Source of the DNA: Paraspadella gotoi
Taxonomy: Eukaryota > Chaetognatha
DNA length: 64,000 nt
Assembly: GCA_051294375.1 (NCBI GenBank)
Contig: CM119268.1
Location: 17,885,562 to 17,949,561 of the forward strand
Direction: 5' to 3'
Part shown: one piece after another, positions 1 through 10,260 of the stretch
How the letters are laid out: each line of letters opens with the position of its first letter
Position numbering within the stretch: position 1 is the stretch's first letter
Position numbers and translations under genes: made by a program
The notes under the pieces: generated by a model
The model's input: the letters and a program-made list of their open reading frames with translations, nothing else
Told to the model about the DNA's origin: nothing
Databases searched by the model: none

Positions 1-366
1 AACGACCAGGGGACAGAGATAGGTTATGGACCAAAAGAGACAGGTAGACACAGTCTCTGTCTTTCTCTGTTTATTTTTCGATTTCCGCTCGCTCAGACTA
101 ATTTCCCAGGTCAAATAAACCTTTTTCAAACGGCGCTTTACTTCGGATTATTTTATAATATAATTCGCGGATTTCTTTTTGATTAAATTTTTTTATTCAC
201 TTTGATTTCTCATGTACACATTTTTTTTTGGATAAATTTGCAATACGTAGTCTGTGAAGGCCTTGTCGGTTTCGGTATTTCGCTTAGTATTTCGTGCATA
301 AGCTGATATTACTTTGAATCAGCGAAAATTAATTTTAATTCTTCATTTATACACGACGTAATTTCT
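1..366. other. AT-rich flank, no gene seen
   Basis: No credible coding exon, RNA gene or repeat was found in this stretch. It lies downstream of the EF-hand gene and probably holds its 3' untranslated region. No polyadenylation signal could be assigned with confidence. Confidence 0.5.
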
Positions 367-1631
367 CTACAATTCTAACCAAGTCTTCAGAATCGAAAAC
401 CCAAATCCCACAGTAAATGATAACGCGGTCATCAAGGTCCCTCCAACCTGCAGTCCGGTCGTGGCCTGCTCGATCTTCTCACTCGACCACGCGCTCTCGA
501 AGGAAAGGTCAGAATCGTCCGCTGTGATCATGTGAAGAATCGCGGAGAGAAATTCGAACCGATCGATCTCACCGCTCTTGTCCGCGTCGGCCCTGAGAGG
601 AGTAGCTTTCATTTTAATTCACAAGATTAAATGATTATTTTCTTAAATAATTCGCTATCATTAATCGATCACAACCCGGTGATTGATAGAAGACTTTCTC
701 TTAAACAGGCTGGGGCGACTTACCTTGGCCTCGGCTAACATTTCCTTACCTCTTGAAAATCTTTTCGATCTGCGGTTTCTCGTAATGAAGGTCGAGCATC
801 GCTTTCTCGAACTCATCGTAACAAAGCTTTCCGTCGTTGTTGACGTCGCAGTATCTAAGAGAAAGTATATTTTGATTACCTTCTAAATTATACAAATAAT
901 AAGTAAACGTTACTAACGAAAATGTTATTTTTTTATGCTCTCTGACCGGAACTTTTGATTTGATAACAAGATGAGGCCCACGTGTTTGAATTCTTCTCTC
1001 TCAATCTCTTGATCTCCGTTCATGTCGAAATGATTCATGATTTTCTGTGAAAAACATGGAAACATAGAAACATGGAAACTTGTCTTGAAATATAGGTTTT
1101 TTAGAATTTTTTTAGGTTTTTTACTTTGATTCCCTTGTTTCCATTTCCTTTACATTTTATGTTTTATTTTTATCCTAAACCCTTAGTTTTTTTTTCTTTT
1201 CTTTTCTTTACATTTTCCTTATTTCGTTTCCAAACTTATTCTCAGTTTTTCCTTTTCTCCAATTTTCAATTGTCCTTAAACTCCTCACATCATCCCTTTC
1301 TCTCCTTTCCTTCCTCTCCTTACTTTTTTTTTCCTGTCTTCCTTTTCCTTCTTTTCACTCCTTTTCATTCCTTTCCTCTCTTTCCTTCCTTCCTTTTCTC
1401 CCATTCCTCCTTTTCCTCCCTGTTCTCGCTTTCTCTCCTTCTCCTTCCTTTCCTCCCTCCACTTTCTTTCCTCCCTCTCACCAGGGCGTCGTCCTTCCCC
1501 GTGTCGCAGAGGCCAAACAGTTCGTCGAGGGTCAGAGATCCGCTTTTGTCTTTGTCCAAATCGTCGAACTTCGCGTCGAGAAGTTGGATCATTTGATATC
1601 CGAGCGTCGGTCTCTTCTTCGTCGGCGCCAT
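367..1631 (-). CDS. Four-EF-hand calcium-binding protein with hydrophobic C-terminus
   Basis: Four minus-strand exons join in frame: 1631-1482, 1044-947, 854-750 and 592-367, giving 192 residues and a TAG stop. Each exon carries one EF-hand loop: DLDKDKSGSLTLDE near residue 24, DMNGDQEIEREE near 56, DVNNDGKLCYDE near 86 and DADKSGEIDRFE near 120. The exons start with the acidic and Gly residues typical of Ca2+ ligation, so calcium sensing or buffering is likely. The last 25 residues include a hydrophobic stretch (GGTLMTALSFTVGFGFSIL) ending in KTWLEL, which could be a tail anchor. Splice phases 0, 2 and 2 agree at every junction. The donor after exon 2 (CG|GTCAGA) is weaker than the others. 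The exact family (calmodulin-like, calcineurin-B-like or other) is not recognised. Confidence 0.8.
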
Positions 1632-2041
1632 TTTGGTTTTTTATTCCTTCTTGTCTTTAAAATGATTTAAGGCTGTCCAAAAATAAACGCAAACACGCTA
1701 TGACAATCCCAAATTAAGTAATTTTATCGCAACCGGGATATTTATAAGTATTTTAATCGGCAAAGAAGAGAAAATTTGTTAATATCATATTGGTTAGTAG
1801 AGTTGTAAAATGACGTAAAAAAATAAATCGCGGCAACAAATTTTTTTAAAAAAAGCACCGAGCCTGCTTTAGCTAATGTATAATCAATATAAAATCACAG
1901 ACGTATTGATTTCCCAATTTCAAAGCTATTCTGCAAACTGCGTAATAAAAAAAAATAAAAAAAATAAACAACAACAAAAAAACTTTTGAATATCTACAAT
2001 CGGTCAAGCGGGTATACCAATAGCAAATAGTGTCTTAATAA
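1632..2041. other. Intergenic AT-rich spacer
   Basis: This short spacer separates two minus-strand genes. It is A/T rich and contains several poly-A and poly-T runs. It should hold the promoter of the EF-hand gene and the 3' end of the RPL4 transcript, but no defined element was recognised. Confidence 0.4.
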
Positions 2042-5000
2042 TCAATCTTTCTCCGGATGTCCGGCTTCCTCCAAAACCCGCTCGGGCACGGCCAGCCCAT
2101 TGGGCCCGACGACCCTGAAGTTTTCCTCGACGAACTCTCCCCTTTCGCCCGAGACGGACCTGTGCGTCTCCGCGTAGAAGACGGCGGCCGGGCCGAATTC
2201 AAACACCCGCCGTCCGTCCGACGTCACGGTCCACTCCGACTCGAGCGACCGGTCATCGCTCTCGTCGGCGTCGGCCGGGTGCCAGATTTTGGTGCGGTTC
2301 CAATCGGTGTCCGTTCCCCTTGAAATGAAATTTAATTAATTTTTAATGTTAAATTTTTTTCTAAACGGCCATATTTAGCATTGATAAATTTCAGTTCTCA
2401 TTAATTTCAATTTAATTCTAATTTATAAAAAAAAAAAATTTAAAGAAATACTAGAAAATCACATTTCCTTAAAACATTGCAGCTCTCCCAAATTTAGATT
2501 TTAATCGTTATTCGAATTTTAATAATTGTTTATGTTCATGTTTATATATTTATGTTTTTTTTTTCAAGTAAAAAGATTAAAAATAATCTAAAATATATTA
2601 AATAAATCGCATTAAAATACATCAGAGATACAGAAAAAGAGTGATAGAAAGCACTAAACTTCTCCCTAATCTTAAAATATTATCTCAACGACTGACCTCG
2701 TCGTCACATCGGCCGTTGCTCCCTCGACCCGAGTCTCCTGAACCTCGGTCCCGCCTCTCACTATCGTCGTCGTCGTCGTCGTTTTCGTGACGACGACGCT
2801 TTCCGAGGTGAAGGTCGTCTCCGTCGTCGCCTCCGATTGGCGACTGGAGACGAACTCGGATCGAGACGTCGACGAGACGTTGGAGGAGATTGAGGGTTGA
2901 AGGATCGAAGGAGGATCTCCGGGAAAGAGGCTCAAAGAAGGCTCTTGGGGTGGAAGGCTCGGAGGCTCATGGTAGTGAAGGGTCGCTGGAAGGTCGGACA
3001 TGTCGGGCTGTTTGGGAGGCGAGATTGTTTCGGGCAGAAGGGGCAATTCCAATCTGGGATCCATTGGTGGACAAACGGCCAATACTGGCTCACTGGGCTT
3101 ATCTAAAGCTCCGTGCTCTTCTGGCTTCTCGCTCGGTTTGTTAAGATTTGGCAACTGCTGCTGCTGTTGTTGTTGCTGCTCATGCTTCTGATGCTCTTGT
3201 TCTCGTTCTTTGTCTCTGGCCTTTGATCCAATTGGTTCGTTGGTGAAGAAATCAAAAGCATCGACTTCTTGATCGTCGTTGGTTTGAGAAGTTGCTCCTT
3301 GGATCAGACCGCTCGGAGGCGGAACAGAAGGGTCCGTCATAGTTCTTTGTGCCGTCGGTTCAGGTTTGGGACTCGCGGAGACTTGGGGAGATGTAACTTC
3401 TTTTATAAGCGAAGGCTTTTCCTGTTCCGCTTCTTTCTCAAGATCTCTTGCTCTCGATCCAATGGGTTCGTTGGTGAAGAAATCAAATGCATCCACGTCC
3501 GCATCATCTTCAGGTTTTTGAGCTTCAACATCTTTCATGTCAACATCAAGAGAAGAGGTTGGTTGCTGAGGAGAAACAACTAGTTTTGTTGGTTCCCGCT
3601 TTTTTAATTCTTTCTCCTTTTCAAGATCCCGGGGAGATGTAACTTCTTTTAAAAGCAAAGGCTTTTCCTGTTCCACTTCTTTCTCAAGATCTCTTGCTCT
3701 TGATCCAATGGGTTCATTAGTGAAGAAGTCAAACGCATCCACATCCGCATCATCTTCAGGTTTTTGAGCTTCAACATCTTTCATGTCGACATCAAGAGAA
3801 GAGGTTGGTTGCTGAGGAGAAACTACTGTTTTTGTTGGTTCCCGCTTTTTTAATTCTTTCTCCTTTTCAAGATCTCGTGCTCTTGATCCTATAGGTTCAT
3901 TCGTAAAAAAATCAAAGGCATCAACGTCTCCAGCGTCAGTAGCAGAAGGTTTTTTACTCTCGCCATCTTTGACAGCAGTTTTAGCGTCATCTTTTTTCGG
4001 TAAATCAACGCCGCTGACTGCTTGATTAACCTCTGCTTCCAATCTATCCATCTCTTCTTTTTTCTCCAAATCACGTGCTCTCGATCCGATTGGCTCGTTA
4101 GTAAAGAAATCTAACGCGTCTACTTCCTCATCTCGCTTTGCTGGCGATGGTTCTTTCAGTTTTTGACTGTCAACATCCTTCATCCGTACATCTCGGCCGG
4201 GTTCTCTCAGTTTTCCCATTTCAGATTCCTTTTCTTTTGCTGCTTGATTGTTTTTCTGGGACGAAAGTTTCTGTTCATTTTCTCTTTCTATATCTCTTGC
4301 TCTGGAACCGATTGGTTCATTGGAGAAAAATTCGAACGCATCAACGTCTTCGTCATCTGCTTGCGTGTTTTCTTCATTGCTGCTGGTCACGGATGCTTCC
4401 ACTGCTGCCATGACAACGTCCTCATCTTTAGTATCGAACGGTGTCTCAGCAGGAGGGCATACAGCCAGGACTGGTTCGGGATGAGTGTCCTTATCTTCCT
4501 GAACTTTCTTTTTATTCGTGTCTATTAAATCTGAACTCGGTTTGACAGTTTCTTTTTGTAAAGGTGAGGTAGGTTTATCGGCTTTCTTCTCAGACTTACC
4601 TCCTGGTAGTTCTGGTTTTTTTGACGATGGTTCCTTATCTTTAGTTTTCTCTTCATCTTTCTTTTTTGGGATTTCTGCCCGTGACATTGACTTGTCCGGG
4701 CTAATCTCTGGTGTTTTAGGTTTTTTTATAGTTGGTTTGTCCTCAGCCGAAACTTTATTTAATTCCTCGGGCTCTATGACTTTTCCCTCTCGATCCTCTG
4801 ATTCTTTCTGTTTAACCTCAGATTGTATTTTCGACTTTACTGTCTTCGTTTCATCTGCAATTTCTTTCTCTTTCGTTGTTTCAGTTTTTTCTTTAGGTTT
4901 TTCTTTTTGGACAGGTTTACTTGCTGCATGTTTGTCTGACTGGTCTACAGATTTCGTCTTTGAAACAACTTTGCTTTTGTCTTCTTTAACGGGACCTTTG

Positions 5001-7765
5001 GCCAGTTGTTCTTTGTTTCCATCCGCAAGAGTCCCAGTGTCAGGTTGCTTAGCTTTAACGGTTTGGCTTTCCAAAGGTTTTTCAATTTCCTTTGCCTTTG
5101 GTGAAACTTTAGACGTTTTCTTAGAAGAATGATCATCCATTGCTGATGGCGGAGGAATTGAAACCTGTTTAAGTTTACCCTCTTTTTCTTTCGGTTTAAC
5201 ATCGTCTTCTTTCTTGCCCGATTTCCTTTCTTTGTCTCGATCCTTTTTGCTTTCCTTTTTCTCCTTATTTTTCGCAAGCGTCGCTTCTCTCATTTTCTTC
5301 GCTTGCTTTTCTTTGTTCTCAGCCTCCTTTTTCATCTTCTGCTGTCTTTCCTTTTCATCCTTTTTCCTCGCTTCCTCCTCCTTAATCGCGGCCCTTTTTT
5401 TCGCCGCCTCCTTTTCGTCCTCCTTTCTCTTCTTCTCCAATTCCTCCCTCGCCTGCCTCCTCGATTTCTTAGAAGGCTTCCCCGCCTCCACCAATTCCTC
5501 CCCTTTCCTCTTTCCTCTCTTCTCCTCGTCCTTCCTTTCGGCGTTCTTCTCTTCCTCCTTCAAAGCGGCTCTCTTCTTGGCCACAGCGAAGGGATTTAAC
5601 TTCGCCATCTCGTTGGCGTTCTTCAAGGGATTCCTCTTGAAGGTTCCGGCCGGGGATCCCTTCTTCTTGGGCCGCAACGCCGACTGAATCTCCTCGCTCT
5701 GCAGCAACTTGCTCAGGTCGGCGTTGGTCATCTTCGGTTGCGGCAGATTGTAGTCGGTCTTCTCCGATGAGGGGCGATTCCAGGTCCCGTAGAGAGCGTC
5801 CAACCGCTCCATGGCGGACTCGGACCAGACGCAGAATCTGCCCACGTGACCTCCCGGCGCCAACGCCGTCAGGTTGAGCTTCTCCACGTTCAAGAGGGTC
5901 ACGCCCGGGATGTTGCGAAAGGCGCGACGGATGCCGTCGTCTCGGCTGTAGATCAGGCAGGGCCCAGTCTTGGCCACGCGACGACGGTTCCTCATCTTGC
6001 CCTTCCCCGCACGGAGTCTCTTGCTGCGATAGACCTTCTCCACATCGTCCCAGACGTTGATGCTTCGCAGCAGTTGGACCGCCTCTTTGGTGCGCTGGAT
6101 CTTTTCCACCTTTATAAAGAAAGTGGAGTTGGATTTGAAGTTTGAAATAAATTAAATAACTTAAGCAGAGATAAATTAAACTTGTAGGTTGTGGCGGGGA
6201 AAAATTTAGATATTAATTGAATATTACGTATTTTATTTCATATATTATAAAAATTTTAACCAATCTCTACGGTATTTTTTATTACAGTTTGAAAAAAATA
6301 GTTTATACTTACATATATATTTTATAGTTTATTAATACGCAGTTGAAATAATTATAACACGAAAAATAAAAAAAACACACTCACCTTGTCGTCGAGCACG
6401 AGAGGGACTTCTGCAACCCGATCTATCACGTGACCCTTGGACATGACGAGGGCCGGAACCCCACTAGCGGCGATGGCGCTGCACATGGCGTAGCGCTTCT
6501 GGTTGACGTTGATGCGGTGGTGCCATCTGCGCCACGTCTTGGTCGGAGCGAACATTCGTCCACCCCGACACATGTTGCCGAAGGCGCCCTGGCCCGACCT
6601 AGATCAGAGTAGACAAGGGAGTCGGAGGTTTAGATTTTTTACTAATGTTTATTACGAATTTTCTAAATATGGGAAGAGACATCAATAAATATCAAAACTT
6701 CGAACAATGAAATGCCTCTTTTCAATGCAAATTAGAGAATGATAAAAAAAAAATTATCGCTAAAAACTTTAAATCAGGTTGAGTGAAAGAGTTTTTTGTC
6801 TTGAAAATAAAATAAAGAACTCTTTGATATAGAAATAATAGTATATCAATTATCCGCCTCACCTGTGCGTCCCCCCGCCCCTGACTCGCGGTATCCTTGC
6901 CACAGCCCTGCCCGTGCCCCACGAAGCCGCGGAAGATTCCTTGCCGGCCGTCTTGGCGACTGCGCGGGGTTGTCTTGAGTTCTTCATCATCTTGTCGTGA
7001 ACGAAGGAGACGATGTCGGGCCGGATGGGCGCTTTGAAGACGGCGGGCAGATGCAGGGCTGAGGGAGAAATATTATTTAGTTTTTTTATTCCGACATAAA
7101 AGTTTAGGCTCTCTTATCTGAAAGGGCTCAGATTTTGTTCCTTAATCCTTTGTACCCGAATAGTTAACCATAATTGCTAACCCTAACCTGACCTTAGCCT
7201 CTAACCCCTAACACTAAACCCTAGTCTATAACCCTAATCTTCAACCATAATAGATAGTACATAATAGTTCATAGTAGATAGTATTTGTCACTTTCGGAAT
7301 TTCATAATCATGATTATGGTTGCCCGATATGGTTGTTCTCCCAATATTTTTAATAGTTTTTAATGTATTTAATAGTTTCTTCATGACATATTAACTAAAA
7401 AATAAATCAACACGAGTTCTATTTTATAATAAAAAACTATAAATTCCTAATTTAACCAACGGAAAAAAATTGTGAAGAGACGACCGGTTTCCTTTCTGGG
7501 TCACCCTGTCCTCTCACAAAACCGCCTTCTTTGCGAGAATTTGTGAATATCTCGAGTAAAGAATCTTTTTGTGAAAGTGAATGAAACGAGAATTTGCTCG
7601 AAATGAAATCAGGTGGTTTTGATTTATATTGGCTCAGCGAAATTTTTACTGCGTGAATCGCGTTCGTGATCATCATCATCATCGTCGTCGTCGTCATCGC
7701 TCACCTCTTTCCGGAATCGAAGTTCCGCCGGTCGGATAAACCGACACCAAAGGTCGGGACGTCAT
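2042..7765 (-). CDS. RPL4: Ribosomal protein L4 (uL4) with giant C-terminal extension
   Basis: Five minus-strand exons join in frame: 7765-7705, 7058-6863, 6598-6385, 6109-2697 and 2318-2042. They total 4,161 nt, or 1,386 residues. The first 340 or so residues are clear uL4 of the large ribosomal subunit: [43 protein letters not shown] split over exons 2 and 3, [57 protein letters not shown] and NPLKN. In other animals the protein stops after a Lys/Ala-rich tail, at about 350-430 residues. Here the same exon continues open through a Lys/Glu-rich helix-like region (about 345-470), a Lys/Pro/Glu/Ser region, six repeats of an [15 protein letters not shown] unit (about 745-1110), a short poly-Gln run, and a Thr-rich end. 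Exon 5 adds 91 residues. The function of the tail is unknown. All splice junctions keep frame. Confidence 0.9.
2319..2696 (-). other. RPL4: Last intron of the extended RPL4 gene
   Basis: The donor is CGAG|GTCAGT and the acceptor is TTTCAAG|GGGAACG. Splicing joins codon AG|G and leaves the frame open for 91 further residues. If the intron is retained, translation stops after only eight more codons (TAA at 2674-2672). Two C-terminal forms are therefore possible. Confidence 0.7.
3211..4350 (-). repeat. RPL4: Six in-frame [15 protein letters not shown] repeats in the RPL4 tail
   Basis: Six units read (D/E)VDA(F/L)(D/E)FF(T/S)NEPIGS(R/K)ARD(L/I/K)E. They lie around 4345-4291, 4125-4066, 3930-3871, 3745-3691, 3505-3441 and 3275-3211. 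Spacers vary in length. Those after units 3 and 4 share [17 protein letters not shown] and [13 protein letters not shown], and at DNA level they are nearly identical, so an internal duplication happened recently. A CTTTTCAAGATCCC junction near 3620 looks like the breakpoint. The older units have diverged at synonymous sites while the peptide stayed constant. Confidence 0.85.
7059..7704 (-). other. RPL4: RPL4 intron 1
   Basis: The donor is AGAG|GTGAGC and the acceptor is CCCTCAG|CCCTGC. The intron contains a short ATC/GTC trinucleotide run next to the donor and a degenerate run of CCCTAA-like units at about 7163-7250. No box C/D snoRNA motif pair was found here, although RPL4 introns host snoRNAs in vertebrates. 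Confidence 0.6.
7163..7250 (+). repeat. Degenerate telomere-like CCCTAA run inside RPL4 intron 1
   Basis: The stretch holds about seven imperfect copies of CTAACCCTAA-type units: GCTAACCCTAACC, CTCTAACCCCTAACAC, TAAACCCTAG, CTATAACCCTAATC. Spacing is irregular, so it is at best an eroded interstitial telomeric tract. Confidence 0.4.
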
Positions 7766-8068
7766 CCTTGGAAGGTCACGAGTTCAATTTCTAAAAATGT
7801 TTTTTTTTTTGTACGATAAAAAAAAATATAAATGGATATTTAAATAACCGAAAGAAACATGAAAAGAAAAGAAAATTTGAATCTAGGCACGGACCGGCGA
7901 AAGTAAAAAGGAGTTAGAAGAGAGAAACAAAAATATAAATAGAAAGAGAGCGAGAGCGAGAAAGAGCGATAATTGGCCTGCGGTTTTGGATTTTTAAAGG
8001 CATAAAAAACTTTTTACTTCTCCTGATTAAGACTCAGACATGAACTTTTATTTATAAAATCATCAGAA
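7766..8068. other. RPL4 upstream region
   Basis: On the minus strand an acceptor-like ATTTTTAG lies 25 nt before the RPL4 start codon, preceded by a T/A-rich run. This suggests a 5' UTR intron or trans-splice site. Further upstream is AT-rich sequence with a GAGAGCGAG run. No promoter element was identified. Confidence 0.35.
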
Positions 8069-8690
8069 TGTACATTAAGGCGGAACTAGTTAAAAAACTA
8101 AGAGTTCTATAATATAAATAACGTTAGAGTATTCCCCAGAGATAACGAAATTTTAAAAATATTCAACATTTTATGAATAGCTAATAACATAGAAGCATTT
8201 AAAGTTCATCGTATTACTATAAATCCTAATTGTTTTTAAAGAATTTTAATTATTTAAGTAGTTAAAATCGGATTGAAATAATGCTTAAAAGTTTATTATT
8301 ACAAGATTTTAAAATGTTTATGTTTTATCGGTTAAAATTAGCAAAAACTATAATAACTAGTGTGATGATGATGATGATGATGATTTTGTAGGGTTTCTCC
8401 TTATTTAACCCACTATAATAAACATATTTAACTTTGTGTATACAACTTTTTATGAGCTATCTGAATCCGTTCCTAAAAGTAAAATTTCCTAAAACAATTT
8501 TATCATTGCCTATCCAGTGATATATATTTAAATGCTTCAATGTTATACTATGCATCACTAGATTTTTACTACCACTTTTAAAAAGAAAATAGTAGTAAAA
8601 ATCTATTAAGTAAATAAAGAACAAAAAAGTTGTATATTACAAAACTCCTAATGATTAAAAGTAATAAATTTTGGCCCGCCTTTATGTACA
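8069..8690. mobile_element. Fold-back (MITE-like) element with 15-bp terminal inverted repeats
   Basis: The left end TGTACATTAAGGCGG (8069-8083) and the right end CCGCCTTTATGTACA (8676-8690) are inverted with one mismatch. Inner arms also match in inverted order: TAAGAGTTCTATAATATA on the left against the complement of TATATTACAAAACTCCTA on the right. An inner hairpin around AGATTTTTACTAC lies at about 8560-8605. There is no coding capacity in about 620 bp. The target-site duplication is not clear. Confidence 0.6.
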
Positions 8691-8819
8691 TCAAGTTAGA
8701 GATTACTACTTTTTCAATCCTTACTTGGTATTAGGAGAAAAACTTGGTAAATAAGTTCATATTGAAGAGACAGTAATTATTGTTATGTGTTAGTGTCAGA
8801 ACCGTTCAATATAAACATT

Positions 8820-8960
8820 CCATGAGTTTCGGATCAGGCTGTAACACGGAGTTACCGGGTTTAACGTCCCGTCCCACGTAACTGATTGGCGACCACCGGG
8901 CTAGAACCATGGACCTTTCGGTTGGGAGGCGATTGACTTGCCTACTGCACAATGGCCGCC
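8820..8960 (-). mobile_element. tRNA-derived SINE head and body
   Basis: Minus-strand positions 8960-8888 form a 73-nt tRNA-like block. It has a 7-bp acceptor stem (GGCGGCC with GGTCGCC, one G-T pair), an A-box-like TGTGCAGTAGGC and a B-box-like GGTTCTAGCCC at the correct numbering. The T and D stems are eroded, so this is not a functional tRNA gene. The body continues with GGGACGTTAAACCC and a GTAAC-TCCGT-GTTAC hairpin, as in SINEs. The 3' boundary is uncertain. Confidence 0.6.
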
Positions 8961-10260
8961 GTCGAACGGTAGGTGGATTTTAGTCCACCATAATAGAAAC
9001 AGCTCAAGCTCATCAGTCAACCTGAAAACAAGTTCCTTCAATGAAACCGGTCGGGCTCGTTTTCCTGACTTTACCTCGATCTCCATTCGGTTAATCGCTC
9101 ATAATTTCATCGCTGGACCATTTTCACCGGTATTTCCCCACAAATGAAAGAAACCTTTAGAGAAACCTATATTCCGCTTTCGTTCGTCTTCAGCTACTTG
9201 ACAGGGTCATGTGGAGACGTGCCAAATAAGGAAATGTTTTGCGAAAAGAGACCACAATTATGAGAGAGTCTGGAATTCTTATCTCGAACCGAGTTAAGCC
9301 GATTGGCTGAATGAAAAGCAAATCCAAGAGGGAAGAGTGGGCGAAGGGAATCAAGCGGCAATTACGACGGGCGTCAACTCTCAAATCTTTTTAACGAGAG
9401 ATTCTCGTCAAATGAAATCTGTGGTTCGGAGTTGAAATCCACAATCCGTCCACAGTCCTCGAGTTCTTTCCCTCCAACTACAAGGAATGCGGCGTCAATG
9501 AGAGAGAGAGAGAGAGGAGAGAGAGAGGAGAGAGAGAGGAACGCAGCCTGACGAAGGGATTGACGCGAGGTCGGAGGGAATTTAAATCGTAGAGTGATCG
9601 GAAGAGCGGTGCTGGAGGGAAACGAAGGGGATGCCAGAACGGATGGTCGAGAGGGAAGGACTAGAGGTGAAGCGTGGCGAGAAGAGATGGGATGGTTGAG
9701 CAGAGGAACGGGAGATAGAGAGAGGAGGAGTCGCGGAAGGGAGAATGATACTAGAGGTAACAGGGAGAACGGAGGAGACAACAAGGGCGAAGAGTAAGAA
9801 GAAGACTGGTATAAATGGAAGAGTGACCAAGAAGGAGTGATGGGATAAGAAGACGAGGAGGAGGGAGAGTGGAAAGGAAGAAACGAGAACGAAACAGAGA
9901 CGACAGTGGAGCTGAACACAGATCACCGCGATGAGACAGAACGGAGGGGGAAAGAGGAAAGGGGGAGGCGGGTTAGGAGAGGGGGACGCCGATGTCCGGC
10001 GGGCGGGGAGTCAGAGGAAGAAGAGATAGAGAGAGAGAAGAGAGAGAGAGAGAGAGATGTGATGAAGAAGAGACGAGACGAGAAGCGGACAACCCCCCCC
10101 CAAAAAAAAAATCACTTGAACAAACACGCGCTTGAGAGAGAAAGTAGGAACTTTTCTAAGCGAACAAACTTTTTAACGAGGAACCTAATAAAAAGGAGAG
10201 ATTGAAATTGAAAAAAAAAGAAAAAAGAGAAAACAAATTCGCTGAGATTCGAAAAATTAA
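8961..10260. other. Purine-rich intergenic tract
   Basis: From about 9480 to 10130 the plus strand is strongly G/A biased, with GAGAGGAGA runs. Apparent open frames on either strand here are products of that composition. No gene is supported. Confidence 0.5.

Noticed and set aside
1126-1596. Plus-strand 156-codon frame with Phe/Leu/Ser runs
   Set aside because: It comes from a pyrimidine-rich intron of the EF-hand gene and runs antisense over exon 1.
4518-5687. Long plus-strand open frames opposite the RPL4 tail
   Set aside because: They are shadows of the Lys/Glu-rich minus-strand coding sequence; no splice context or family resemblance.
9374-9919. Minus-strand 181-codon Ser/Leu-rich frame
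   Set aside because: Produced by purine/pyrimidine strand bias; no motif, no splice sites, low complexity.
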